DNA from: an uncultured Paracoccaceae bacterium
GTDB lineage: Bacteria; Pseudomonadota; Alphaproteobacteria; Rhodobacterales; Rhodobacteraceae
Assembly: GCA_937927885.1 (NCBI GenBank)
Contig: CALEZJ010000136.1
Coordinates: forward strand, 1-12,888
Length of the DNA stretch: 12,888 nt
Reading direction: 5' to 3'
Positions within the stretch are counted from its first letter, which is position 1, and every line of letters starts with the position of its first letter. The notes beneath the pieces are model-generated. The model was not told the origin of the DNA. It searched no databases and was given only the letters and a program-made list of their open reading frames with translations. Both the position numbers and the translations under genes were made by a program. Shown in pieces: positions 1 through 11,161 of the stretch.

Positions 1-1
1 G

Positions 2-1132
2 GTCGGCTGGAGCCCCGAGCGCATCGCCGCGACGACCTTTCTGGACGACGGGCTGGAGGCCGCGCGCGCCCCTGTGGATGTGGTGATCGAGGCCACCGGC
101 GCGCCCGAGGCCGGGCTGAACCACGCCCGCGCCGCGCTGGACGCCGGGCGCCATGTGGTGATGGTCAATGTCGAGGCCGATGTGCTGGCGGGTCCGGTGC
201 TGGCGGCGCAGGCGCGGGCGGCGGGGCTGGTCTATTCCATGGCTTACGGCGATCAGCCGGCGCTGGTGGCCGAGATGGTCGACTGGGCGCGCGCCGCCGG
301 GTTTCAGGTCGCCGCGGCGGGGAAGGGGACGAAATACCTGCCCGAGTATCATGCTGTCACTCCCGACGGCGTCTGGCCCCATTACGGCATGACCCCCGAG
401 GCCGCGCGCGCCGCGGGGATGAACCCGCAGATGTTCAACAGTTTTCTGGATGGCACCAAGTCGGCGATCGAGATGGCGGCGATTGCCAATGCCTGCGGCC
501 TGGATGTGCCCGAGGGCGGGCTGGCCTTTGTGCCCTGCGGGGTCGACGATCTGGCGCGGGTGCTGCGCCCGCGCGCGCTGGGCGGGCAACTGGAACGTGA
601 CGGCATGGTCGAGGTGGTCAGCTCGCTGGAGCGCGACGGTCGGCCGGTGTTTCGCGATCTGCGCTGGGGGGTCTATGTGATCCTGAAGGCGCAGAACGAC
701 TATGCCGCCGCTTGCTTTGCGCAATACGGGCTGAAGACCGACGACACCGGGCGCTATGCAGCGATGTACAAGCCCTTTCACCTGATCGGCATGGAACTGT
801 CGGTCAGCGTGCTGTCCGCCGCCCTGCGCGGCGAGGCGACGGGGTCCAGCCGCGAATGGCGCGGCGATGCGGTGGCGGTGGCCAAGCGCGACCTGAAAGC
901 GGGCGAGGTGCTGGACGGCGAGGGTGGCTATACCGTCTGGGGCCGCGCCTGTCCGGCGGCAACCTCGGCCCGGCGGGGGCTGCTGCCGATCGGCCTTGCC
1001 CATCGCGTGCGGCTGCGGCGCGATGTGGCGCGCGGTGAAAACCTGGGCATGGCCGATGTCGATCTGGACGAATCGCAGACAGCTGTGCGTTTGCGCCGCG
1101 AGATGCTTGCCGGTTGGGCAGGGTCACGCTAG
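2..1132 (+). CDS. SAF-domain, homoserine-dehydrogenase-like oxidoreductase (COG4091 type), 5' partial
   Basis: The reading frame is already open at base 2 and no convincing start lies inside the window, so the gene begins upstream; 376 residues are visible, ending at a TAG. The visible N-terminal part looks like the second half of a Rossmann NAD(P)-binding domain (DVVIEATGAPEAG, then GRHVVMVNVEAD). It is followed by a mixed alpha/beta middle with GKGTKYLPEYH and MYKPFHLIGMEL. The last ~90 residues (from about DAVAVAKRDLKAGE) look like an SAF domain. This order matches the family called predicted homoserine dehydrogenase with C-terminal SAF domain. Members are usually about 430-450 residues, so roughly 60-70 residues including the GxGxxG loop are missing. 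True substrates of the family are mostly untested; it may act on sugar-acid or amino-acid-like compounds rather than homoserine. A 166-base gap separates it from the polyamine operon, so I do not place it in that operon. Confidence 0.8.
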   Translation, partial: VGWSPERIAATTFLDDGLEAARAPVDVVIEATGAPEAGLNHARAALDAGRHVVMVNVEADVLAGPVLAAQARAAGLVYSMAYGDQPALVAEMVDWARAAGFQVAAAGKGTKYLPEYHAVTPDGVWPHYGMTPEAARAAGMNPQMFNSFLDGTKSAIEMAAIANACGLDVPEGGLAFVPCGVDDLARVLRPRALGGQLERDGMVEVVSSLERDGRPVFRDLRWGVYVILKAQNDYAAACFAQYGLKTDDTGRYAAMYKPFHLIGMELSVSVLSAALRGEATGSSREWRGDAVAVAKRDLKAGEVLDGEGGYTVWGRACPAATSARRGLLPIGLAHRVRLRRDVARGENLGMADVDLDESQTAVRLRREMLAGWAGSR

Positions 1133-1298
1133 TTTTTTCCACTGTCGCGCCCATTTCAGGGCAGCGGGGCCTTGCCTCGTGGGCACGCAAAATCGTCACT
1201 TGAGCTTTTGATCACAACTTCGCACAGTCGCAGGAAAGGTCTTGAGAGCCTTTGCGACAACAACCGCCCGAAAAGGGCCCAACGGAGAGACCGGACGT
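1133..1298 (+). other. Intergenic leader upstream of potF with two hairpins
   Basis: This gap must carry the potF promoter and perhaps the end of the preceding transcript. I see no -35/-10 pair good enough to call. Two inverted repeats lie close to the potF start. At 1227-1258, GTCGC/GCGAC and AAAGG/CCTTT pair around a 3-base bulge. At 1266-1278, GCCC/GGGC closes a GAAAA loop, just before the GGAGAG ribosome binding site (1284-1289). The first six T residues after the upstream stop (1133-1138) are not preceded by a convincing hairpin, so I do not call a terminator. A structured 5' leader, for example for post-transcriptional control of transporter synthesis, is possible but unproven. Confidence 0.4.
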
Positions 1299-2387
1299 AT
1301 GACGAAACTTCTGACTTCGACCGCATTGACCGCGCTCGTGCTGAGCGCTGCCGCCGCCCAGGCGCAGGTTGTCAATGTCTACAACTGGTCGGACTATATC
1401 GCCGAAGACACGCTGGCGGCCTTCACCGCCGCGACCGGGATCACTGTCAACTATGACGTCTATGATTCGAACGACACGCTGGAAGCGCGGATGCTGGCGG
1501 GGTCGTCGGGGTTCGATGTGGTCGTGCCGACCGGCGACTTCCTGCAGCGTCAGATTTCGGCCGGCGTCTATCAGCCGCTGAACCGTGACCTGCTGCCGAA
1601 CCTGGCCAACATGGACCCGGCGCTGATGGCGTTGGCCGAGGCCTTTGACCCGGGCAACGCGCATTCGGTGATCTACCTGTGGGGCACCACCGGGATCGGC
1701 TATAACGCCGCCGCGGTCGCCGCGCGCATGGGCGAGGATTACGAGGTCAACTCGTGGGATATCCTGTTCAACCCCGAGATCGCCAGCCGCTTTGCCGATT
1801 GCGGCATTGCCTGGCTGGACTCGCACACCGAGATCCTGCCCGCAGCCCTGCGCTATATCGGTCGCGAACCGGTCACCACCTCGGAGGATGATTTCAACGC
1901 CGCCGCCGAGATGCTCCAGCAGGTGCGTCCCTTCGTGCGCTACTTCCATTCGTCGCAGTATATTTCCGACCTGGCCAACGGCGAGATCTGCCTGGCCATC
2001 GGCTGGTCGGGGGACATCCTGCAGGCCGCCACGCGCGCCGAAGAGGCGGGCAACGGGGTCGAGGTGGGCTATGCGATTCCCAACGAGGGCGCGCATCTGT
2101 GGTTCGACCTCTTCGCCATTCCGGCCGACGCCCCGAACCCGGAAGGCGCGCATGCCTTCATCAACTTCATGATGGATGCGCAGATCGCGGCGAACAACAC
2201 CAACTATGTCGCCTATCCCAATGCGAACGCCGCCTCGACCCCGCTGATCGACGAGGCGATTCTGAACGACCCGACGATCTATCCCTCCGACGAGGCCCGG
2301 GCCGGTTTCTGGACCCTGCGCCCCTATGACAGCCGCACCGACCGGGTGGTGACCCGCATCTGGACCCGCCTGCGCACCGGGCAGTAA
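1299..2387 (+). CDS. potF: Polyamine (putrescine-type) ABC transporter periplasmic binding protein
   Basis: The 362-residue precursor aligns along its full length, from memory, with E. coli PotF (370 aa). An N-terminal signal peptide (MTKLL..., hydrophobic core, AQA before Q23) sends it to the periplasm. I start at ATG 1299 because GGAGAG lies 9 bases upstream and the signal peptide starts there; an in-frame GTG at 1242 would bury the signal peptide. Ligand-cage residues equivalent to PotF W37, S38, D39, Y40, E185, W244, D247, D278, Y314 and L348 are W30, S31, D32, Y33, E178, W236, D239, D270, Y306 and L340. Differences are T78 (PotF S85), D80 (S87), S175 (A182) and W268 (F276), so the exact amine preference may differ from PotF. 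It is first in potFGHI plus an amine oxidase gene, and is separated from potG by 57 bases with a hairpin. It binds polyamine and delivers it to PotH/PotI. Confidence 0.93.
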   Translation: MTKLLTSTALTALVLSAAAAQAQVVNVYNWSDYIAEDTLAAFTAATGITVNYDVYDSNDTLEARMLAGSSGFDVVVPTGDFLQRQISAGVYQPLNRDLLPNLANMDPALMALAEAFDPGNAHSVIYLWGTTGIGYNAAAVAARMGEDYEVNSWDILFNPEIASRFADCGIAWLDSHTEILPAALRYIGREPVTTSEDDFNAAAEMLQQVRPFVRYFHSSQYISDLANGEICLAIGWSGDILQAATRAEEAGNGVEVGYAIPNEGAHLWFDLFAIPADAPNPEGAHAFINFMMDAQIAANNTNYVAYPNANAASTPLIDEAILNDPTIYPSDEARAGFWTLRPYDSRTDRVVTRIWTRLRTGQ

Positions 2388-2394
2388 GCCCCTT

Positions 2395-2423
2395 GGCCCC
2401 GTCCGCGTGTTGCGGGCGGGGTC
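2395..2423 (+). terminator. Hairpin between potF and potG, possible attenuator
   Basis: A 10-bp stem is formed by CCCCGTCCGC (2397-2406) and GCGGGCGGGG (2412-2421), with one G-T pair and a 5-base loop; two more pairs can extend it at the base. It is followed by TCCTTTCGTT, which is only moderately T-rich. The hairpin starts 8 bases after the potF stop and ends about 10 bases before the potG GGAGG. Its likely roles are partial termination or protection of the 3' end of potF mRNA, giving more binding protein than membrane components, as is common in ABC uptake operons. Confidence 0.55.
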
Positions 2424-2444
2424 CTTTCGTTCGGAGGCCATTTC

Positions 2445-3581
2445 ATGCCCAGCAATCCCGCGATCGCCGCCAACACCCGCCCCTGGCGCGATCCTGCTGC
2501 CAAGCCGTTCATTTCGATCAAATCCGTCACCAAACGCTTTGGCGATTTCACCGCCGTCAACGATGTGAGCCTCGACATTTTCCGGGGGGAATTGTTCTGC
2601 CTCCTGGGTGGATCGGGCTGCGGCAAGTCCACGCTCTTGCGCATGCTGGCCGGGTTCGAAACCCCGACCGCAGGCCAGATCATCATCGACGGTCAGGACA
2701 TGGGCCGGGTGACGCCGGACAAGCGCCCGACCAACATGATGTTCCAGTCCTATGCCCTGTTCCCGCACATGAGCGTGGAAAAGAATGTGGCTTACGGGTT
2801 GATGCGCGAGGGCAAGTCGCGCGCCGAGGCCTATGAGCGTGTCGGCGAGATGCTGAAGCTGGTCAAGCTGGACCAGTTCGCCCGCCGCAAGCCGCATCAG
2901 CTCTCGGGGGGGCAGCGCCAGCGGGTCGCGCTGGCGCGGGCGCTGGCCAAGCAACCCAAGGTGCTGTTGCTCGACGAACCCCTGGGTGCGCTGGACAAGA
3001 AGCTGCGCGAGGAAACCCAGTTCGAACTGGTGCGCATCCAGGAGACGCTCGGCATCACCTTCATCGTTGTGACCCACGATCAGGACGAGGCGATGACGCT
3101 GGCCACCCGCATCGGCGTGATGACCGAGGGCGTCATCAAGCAGGTCGGCGAGCCGCGCCAGATCTACGAGACGCCCGCCTCGCGGTTCGTCGCCGATTTC
3201 ATCGGCTCGGTGAACCTGTTCGAGGGGCAGGTGCAAAGCCTCGACGGATCGCAGATGCGGGTGCGGACCACCGATCTGGGCGAGGTTCTGGCGCCGTCGG
3301 CCCCCGGGCTGTCGGTGGGCCAGACCATCTGGCTGGCGATGCGCCCCGAGCGCGCCTGGATGACCCGCGACGTGCCGCCCGACGGGGTCAACACTGTTCC
3401 CGGCGTGGTGCAGGACATGGGCTATGTCGGGCATATGTCCTCGTATCTGGTACAGTTGGCGAATGGGCGGGTGATCCGCGTCACGCAGGCCAACGAAGGG
3501 CGACGCGACAATCCGATTTCCTGGGACGAATCCGTGCATGTCAGCTTTGATCCCCCCGATTTCCGGGTGCTGACCGAATGA
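2445..3581 (+). CDS. potG: Polyamine ABC transporter ATP-binding protein
   Basis: The 378-residue ATPase energises polyamine import on the inner face of the membrane. E. coli PotG has 377 residues and the same N-terminal extension before the ABC domain. Visible motifs are Walker A GGSGCGKST (55-63), Q-loop Q101 in MFQSYALFPHM, signature LSGGQ (153-157), Walker B VLLLDE (173-178) and H-loop H211 in VVTHDQDEA. The C-terminal ~130 residues (from about 250) form the TOBE-type regulatory region of the PotA/MalK class. The start at ATG 2445 is supported by GGAGG at 2433-2437. The stop overlaps the potH start as ATGA, so translation of the two is probably coupled. Nothing is missing or truncated. 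Confidence 0.95.
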   Translation: MPSNPAIAANTRPWRDPAAKPFISIKSVTKRFGDFTAVNDVSLDIFRGELFCLLGGSGCGKSTLLRMLAGFETPTAGQIIIDGQDMGRVTPDKRPTNMMFQSYALFPHMSVEKNVAYGLMREGKSRAEAYERVGEMLKLVKLDQFARRKPHQLSGGQRQRVALARALAKQPKVLLLDEPLGALDKKLREETQFELVRIQETLGITFIVVTHDQDEAMTLATRIGVMTEGVIKQVGEPRQIYETPASRFVADFIGSVNLFEGQVQSLDGSQMRVRTTDLGEVLAPSAPGLSVGQTIWLAMRPERAWMTRDVPPDGVNTVPGVVQDMGYVGHMSSYLVQLANGRVIRVTQANEGRRDNPISWDESVHVSFDPPDFRVLTE

Positions 3582-4642
3582 GCGACGCCCTCCCCACCCC
3601 CCGCCGTTTCCCGCTGACCGCCGGCCTGATGGCCGGGGTTGGCGGGCTTCTGGGAGCGACCGCTGTCGGCTGGCTGGGCCTGCCGCCCAATGTCGCGCTG
3701 TTGCTGAGCATCACGGTCGGCGTGGCGCTGCTCGCCTTTGCGCTGGGACGAGTCATGGGTTGGTCCGACCGATGGATGGTGATCGCCATTCCGCTGGGCT
3801 GGTTTCTGGTCTTCTTTCTGGTGCCCTTCTTTGTTCTGGGCCGCATCTCGCTGAGCGAGGCGATCATCGCCCGCCCACCCTATTCGCCGCTGTGGGACAC
3901 CGCGCCAGACGGCAGTATCGAGATCCTCGCCAGTCTGCAGAATTACGGGTTCATTCTGGGCGAGTCGCTCTATCGCAACGCCTATCTGTCGTCGATGCAG
4001 GTGGCGGCGGTCTCGACCGTCTTTGCGCTGCTGATCGGCTATCCGATCGCCTATTACATCGCCCGGTCCGAGGAACCCAAACGCTCGATCCTGCTGCTCA
4101 TGGTGATCCTGCCGTTCTGGACCTCGTTCCTGTTGCGCGTCTACGCCTGGATCGGCTTCCTGCGCCGCGAGGGGGTCATCAACAACCTCCTGCTGTGGGC
4201 GGGCATCATCGACGAGCCGCTGGTGATGATGCAGACCCCCGGCGCGGTCTATGTCGGCATCGTCTATACCTATCTGCCCTTCATGATCCTGCCGATCTAT
4301 TCCGCCCTTGAAAAGATGGACGGATCGCTGATCGAGGCGGCCGAGGATCTGGGCTGTTCGCGCCTGTCGGCCTTCTGGCTGGTCACCTTTCCGTTGTCGC
4401 GGCCGGGCATCATCGCCGGCTGCTTTCTGGTCTTCATCCCGGCGATGGGCGAATTCGTCATCCCCTCACTTCTGGGCGGGTCGCAGACGCTGATGATCGG
4501 CAAGGTGCTGTGGGAGGAATTCTTTTCCAACCGTGACTGGCCGGTGGCCTCGGCGGTGGCGGTGGTCCTGCTGCTGCTGCTGGTCGTGCCCATCGTACTG
4601 TTCCAGCGCAACCAGCAACGCCAGCAGGAGGCCGGGAAATGA
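3578..4642 (+). CDS. potH: Polyamine ABC transporter permease (PotH-like) with N-terminal extension
   Basis: This inner-membrane permease subunit has 354 residues; E. coli PotH has 317. From about residue 66 it follows PotH closely: the first canonical membrane helix (66-90), a periplasmic segment with PPYSPLW, then QVAAVSTVFALLIGYP, ILPFWTSFLLRVYAWIG, VYTYLPFMILPIY and GEFVIPSLLGG. The cytoplasmic EAA loop that docks on the ATPase is EAAEDLG at 253-259. The first ~60 residues hold two extra hydrophobic stretches (about 12-34 and 38-60) that E. coli PotH lacks, suggesting two added membrane helices. ATG 3578 overlaps the potG stop by 4 bases, which supports this start; an internal start would have to skip the overlap. 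The stop overlaps potI in the same way. Confidence 0.93.
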   Translation: MSDALPTPRRFPLTAGLMAGVGGLLGATAVGWLGLPPNVALLLSITVGVALLAFALGRVMGWSDRWMVIAIPLGWFLVFFLVPFFVLGRISLSEAIIARPPYSPLWDTAPDGSIEILASLQNYGFILGESLYRNAYLSSMQVAAVSTVFALLIGYPIAYYIARSEEPKRSILLLMVILPFWTSFLLRVYAWIGFLRREGVINNLLLWAGIIDEPLVMMQTPGAVYVGIVYTYLPFMILPIYSALEKMDGSLIEAAEDLGCSRLSAFWLVTFPLSRPGIIAGCFLVFIPAMGEFVIPSLLGGSQTLMIGKVLWEEFFSNRDWPVASAVAVVLLLLLVVPIVLFQRNQQRQQEAGK

Positions 4643-5457
4643 AGCACCGTCTAAGCTGGTTCAACGTCACCTCGCTGACACTGGGCTTCGCCTTCCTGTA
4701 TCTGCCGATGCTGATCCTGATCATCTTCAGCTTCAACGATTCGCGGCTGGTGACGGTCTGGGGCGGCTTTTCGACCCGCTGGTATGGCGCGCTGTTCCAG
4801 AACCAGCAATTTCTGGATGCCGCATGGGTCACGCTGAAGGTGGCGCTGTTTTCCTCGACCCTGGCGACGGTGCTGGGAACCATGGCGGCCTATGTGCTGG
4901 TCCGGGCCGGGCGCTTTCCGGGCCGGACGCTGTTTTCCGGGATGAGTTATGCCCCGCTGGTCATGCCAGAGGTGATCACCGGCCTGTCCCTGCTGCTCTT
5001 GTTCATCGCCATCGGGTTGGACCGGGGCGTCTTCACCATCGTGCTGGCGCATACCACCTTCGCCATGTGCTATGTCTCGGTCGTCGTCTCATCGCGGCTG
5101 ATGACCTTCGACCGTTCGCTGGAAGAGGCCGCGCTGGATCTGGGCTGCACGCCGTTCGATGCCTTCCGCTCGGTCACGCTGCCGATCATCATGCCGGCGG
5201 TGATTTCCGGCTGGCTGCTGGCCTTCACCCTGTCGCTGGACGATCTGGTGATCGCCTCCTTCACCTCGGGGCCGTCCTCGACCACGCTGCCGATCAAGAT
5301 CTTCTCGGCCGTCCGCCTTGGCGTCAGCCCGGAAATCAACGCGCTGTCCACGATCGTGATCAGCATCGTGGCGGTGGGGGTCATCACCGCCTCGCTGATC
5401 TCGAAGCACACCATCGCGCGCAGGCAGCGCGAAGAGATGGAAGCGGGGCATGGGTGA
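4639..5457 (+). CDS. potI: Polyamine ABC transporter permease (PotI-like)
   Basis: This second inner-membrane permease subunit has 272 residues; E. coli PotI has about 281. It begins with a membrane helix (about 11-32) ending in the typical FSFNDS. Four to five further hydrophobic segments follow. The EAA loop EEAALDLG lies at 162-169, and SLDDLVIASFTSGP near 199-212 is characteristic of the PotC/PotI group. ATG 4639 is preceded by GGAGG (4627-4631) at 7 bases and overlaps the potH stop as ATGA. Its own stop overlaps the GTG start of the FAD oxidoreductase. It should pair with PotH to form the transport channel. Confidence 0.94.
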   Translation: MKHRLSWFNVTSLTLGFAFLYLPMLILIIFSFNDSRLVTVWGGFSTRWYGALFQNQQFLDAAWVTLKVALFSSTLATVLGTMAAYVLVRAGRFPGRTLFSGMSYAPLVMPEVITGLSLLLLFIAIGLDRGVFTIVLAHTTFAMCYVSVVVSSRLMTFDRSLEEAALDLGCTPFDAFRSVTLPIIMPAVISGWLLAFTLSLDDLVIASFTSGPSSTTLPIKIFSAVRLGVSPEINALSTIVISIVAVGVITASLISKHTIARRQREEMEAGHG

Positions 5458-6788
5458 TCCGGCGCATCTACGAGGATGCGGCCTATGGCGCAGGATCGCT
5501 TGACGGCTGCTACTGGACGGACACGATTGCCGATCCGGGCGACTGGCCATCGCTGACCGGACAGGCGCAGGCTGATGTCGCGGTGATCGGCGCGGGTTTC
5601 ACCGGGCTGAACGCGGCGCTGGAACTGGCCGGCGCGGGCGCCGATGTGGCGGTGGTGGACCTTCACCGGCCGGGCTGGGGCGCCTCGGGGCGCAATGGCG
5701 GCTTTTGCTGCCTCGGCGGCGCAAAGGCGGGACGCGACACCCTGCTGCACCGTTATGGCGAGGTCGAGCTCCGCCGCTATCTCGCGGCCGAAAAGGCGGC
5801 GATCACCCATGTCCGCGACCTGCTGAACCGCCACGACATCGCCGCCGACACCCATTCGCAGGCGGGTGAATTGCAACTGGCGCACCGCCCGCGGGACTTC
5901 GCCGCCCTGCGTCGGAACGCCGACCAGACCGCGCGAGACTACGGCACCGAAGTCAGGCTGATCCCCCGCGATGACCTGGCCGCCGAGGGGATGGCGGGAC
6001 CGGCCTTCCATGGCGGCATGGTCGTCCCGCTGGGCTTCGCGCTGAATCCCCGGAAATACCTGCTGGGCCTGGCCGATGCCGCGCGGAATGCCGGCGCGCG
6101 CATCCATGCCGACAGCCCCGTCCTGTCGATCACGCCCCGGAACGGCGGCTGGCACCTGACCACGCCACAGGGCAGCCTGCTGGCCCGCCGCCTGCTGGTC
6201 GCAACCAACGGCTATTCCTCGGACGACCTGCCGGGCTGGATGCGCGCCCGCTATTTGCCGGCGCAATCCAGCGCGATCATCACCCGCCCGCTGACCGGGG
6301 CCGAAATCGCCGCGCAGGGCTGGACCACCGACCTGATGGCCTATGACACACGGCATCTGCTGCATTATTTCCGCCTGATGCCCGACCGCCGCTTTCTGTT
6401 CGGCATGCGCGGCGGCATCCGCTGGACAGCAGCCGCGCATGCCGAAATCCACCGGATGATCACCCGCGACTTTCATGCCATGTTCCCCGCATGGGGCGGC
6501 GTCGAGATCACCCATTTCTGGTCCGGGCTGGTCAACCTGACCCGCGATCTGGTGCCCTTCGCCGGCCCGATTCCGACCATGCCGGGGGTCTTCGCCGCTT
6601 TCGGCTGGCACGGGAACGGCGTGGCGATGGCAAGCTGGACGGGGCGGCAGGTCGCGCATCTGATGCTGGACCGGCCGCATGACCTGCCGGGCTTCTTCAG
6701 CCGCCCGCCCGCGCGGTTCGAGCTTGGCCGGTTTCGCCGCCTGTCGCTGCGCGCGGCTTATGCGGCCTATGGGCTGCTGGACCGTTAG
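5454..6788 (+). CDS. FAD-dependent amine oxidoreductase, PuuB/DadA family
   Basis: The 444-residue flavoprotein belongs to the DAO superfamily. The dinucleotide-binding loop is [12 protein letters not shown] (GxGxxG at 46-51) after about 40 leading residues. Next come the acidic residue D69 at the end of strand 2 and the GASGRNGG motif (76-83), typical of gamma-glutamylputrescine oxidase (PuuB) and relatives. [17 protein letters not shown] and the C-terminal [14 protein letters not shown] (flavin contact region) also match. The start is GTG 5454, which overlaps the potI TGA as GTGA; no in-frame ATG lies near the N-terminus and the ribosome binding site is weak, so coupling to potI is likely. 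Because it follows the polyamine importer directly, oxidation of an imported polyamine, its gamma-glutamyl derivative or a similar amine is the best guess. No puuA, puuC or puuD lies nearby, so the pathway is not fixed. Its TAG overlaps the stop of convergent ugd. Confidence 0.85.
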   Translation: MIRRIYEDAAYGAGSLDGCYWTDTIADPGDWPSLTGQAQADVAVIGAGFTGLNAALELAGAGADVAVVDLHRPGWGASGRNGGFCCLGGAKAGRDTLLHRYGEVELRRYLAAEKAAITHVRDLLNRHDIAADTHSQAGELQLAHRPRDFAALRRNADQTARDYGTEVRLIPRDDLAAEGMAGPAFHGGMVVPLGFALNPRKYLLGLADAARNAGARIHADSPVLSITPRNGGWHLTTPQGSLLARRLLVATNGYSSDDLPGWMRARYLPAQSSAIITRPLTGAEIAAQGWTTDLMAYDTRHLLHYFRLMPDRRFLFGMRGGIRWTAAAHAEIHRMITRDFHAMFPAWGGVEITHFWSGLVNLTRDLVPFAGPIPTMPGVFAAFGWHGNGVAMASWTGRQVAHLMLDRPHDLPGFFSRPPARFELGRFRRLSLRAAYAAYGLLDR

Positions 6789-7954
6789 GAATCGCGCTGC
6801 AACAGGTCACGGGTGAACAGCTTGTCGGCCACATCGGCCAGATCGTCATGGCGGCGGTTGGCAACGATCAGGTCAGCCCGCGCCTTGAACTCCTCCAGAT
6901 CGCGGATCACGGGCGAGTTGAAGAAATGCTCCGCCTCCAGCGCAGGCTCATAGACGATGCAGGGAATGCCTTGCGCCTTGATCCGCCTCATCAGCCCCTG
7001 CACGGCACTGTCACGGAAATTGTCCGAACCTTCCTTCATCACCAGCCGGTAGATGCCCACCATCCGCGGTTGCCGGGCGATGATCTGTTCGGAAATGAAA
7101 TCCTTGCGGGTGCGGTTGGAGTCGACGATCGCCGCGATCAGGTTCTGCGGCACCCGGTCGTAATTCGCCAGCAACTGCTTGGTATCCTTGGGCAGGCAAT
7201 AGCCGCCATAGCCGAAGGACGGATTATTGTAGTAATCGCCGATCCGCGGATCCAGAGAGACCCCTTCGATGATCGGGCGCGGATCAAGACCGCGACTGAG
7301 GGCATAGCTGTCCAGCTCGTTGAAATAGGCGACGCGCATGGCCAGAAACGTATTGGCGAACAGCTTGATCGCCTCGGCCTCGGTCGATTCGGTCAGCAGG
7401 ACCGGCACATCGGGTTTCTCTGCCCCTTCCAACAGCAGATCGGCAAAGCCCCGCGCCGCATCCGTGCGGTCGCCGACGACGATCCGGCTGGGATGCAGGT
7501 TGTCATACAGCGCCAACCCCTCGCGTAGGAATTCGGGCGAGAACAGGATGCGGTCGGTCCCGTGTTCCTCGCGCATCCGGCGGGTGAAGCCGACGGGGAT
7601 CGTGGACTTGATCACAACCGTCGCATCCGGCGCGATCCGCCGGGCCTGCGCGATCACCGCCTCGACCGAGGCGGTGTCGAAATAGTTCGAGCGAGGATCG
7701 TAATTGGTCGGCGTGGCGACGATGACATATCTGGCACCCGTCAGCGCCGCCCCGGCATCCGTCGTCGCGGTCAGGTCAAGCTGGCGTTCGGCGAAGAAGC
7801 GGGCGATCTCGCGATCCTCGATGGGGCTTTCGCGACGGTTGACGGCATCGACCCGGCCCGCGTCCACGTCCAGCGCCATGACCTGATGGCGCTGCGACAG
7901 AAGGACGGCATTCGACAGGCCGACATAGCCCAGACCCACAACGGCAAGTTTCAT
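6785..7954 (-). CDS. ugd: UDP-glucose 6-dehydrogenase
   Basis: The enzyme oxidises UDP-glucose to UDP-glucuronate with two NAD+, feeding capsule, exopolysaccharide or lipid A sugar synthesis in the cytoplasm. The 389-residue protein has the short form and strong similarity of E. coli Ugd (388 aa). Visible features are the N-terminal Rossmann motif [11 protein letters not shown] (GxGYVG from residue 7), ATPTNYDP (80-87), [19 protein letters not shown] with K197, and the catalytic cysteine C253 in [12 protein letters not shown] choose ATG 7954 because the Rossmann strand starts at once and GGAG lies 8 bases upstream (7963-7966); an in-frame GTG at 7972 would add six residues. It lies 64 bases after nrdF on the same strand with no convincing terminator between, so it may be transcribed with the reductase genes. 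No other sugar-nucleotide genes are in view. Confidence 0.95.
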   Translation of the reverse strand: MKLAVVGLGYVGLSNAVLLSQRHQVMALDVDAGRVDAVNRRESPIEDREIARFFAERQLDLTATTDAGAALTGARYVIVATPTNYDPRSNYFDTASVEAVIAQARRIAPDATVVIKSTIPVGFTRRMREEHGTDRILFSPEFLREGLALYDNLHPSRIVVGDRTDAARGFADLLLEGAEKPDVPVLLTESTEAEAIKLFANTFLAMRVAYFNELDSYALSRGLDPRPIIEGVSLDPRIGDYYNNPSFGYGGYCLPKDTKQLLANYDRVPQNLIAAIVDSNRTRKDFISEQIIARQPRMVGIYRLVMKEGSDNFRDSAVQGLMRRIKAQGIPCIVYEPALEAEHFFNSPVIRDLEEFKARADLIVANRRHDDLADVADKLFTRDLLQRDS

Positions 7955-8018
7955 CGCCGACACTCCAATCACCAGAACGCAGCCCTTCTAGGCCAGCCGC
8001 CGGGCCGCGTCCACCGGA

Positions 8019-11145
<3,127 letters not shown>

Positions 11146-11161
<16 letters not shown>

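Noticed and set aside
1133..1226. Sigma-54 or sigma-70 promoter for potF (GGGCACGCAAAATCG; TTGAGC at 1200)
   Set aside because: The -24/-12 spacing and bases do not fit, and no acceptable -10 lies 16-18 bases after TTGAGC.
1212..3539. A 775-codon open frame on the minus strand opposite potF and potG
   Set aside because: It mirrors two clear genes, its translation is rich in His, Arg and Gly without any family motif, and such antisense frames are usual in high-GC coding DNA.
4533..5453. Extending the FAD oxidoreductase upstream in its open frame, giving a 751-residue protein
   Set aside because: The extension lies out of frame over potH and potI and has low-complexity shadow composition; GTG 5454 fits the family N-terminus and the operon overlap.
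5070..6680. A 536-codon open frame on the minus strand opposite potI and the FAD oxidoreductase
   Set aside because: Composition is typical of an antisense shadow, and the sense strand carries continuous protein-family motifs.
7955..8018. Terminator between nrdF and ugd
   Set aside because: Only weak 4-5-bp pairings such as GGCC/GGCT, with no T run after them.
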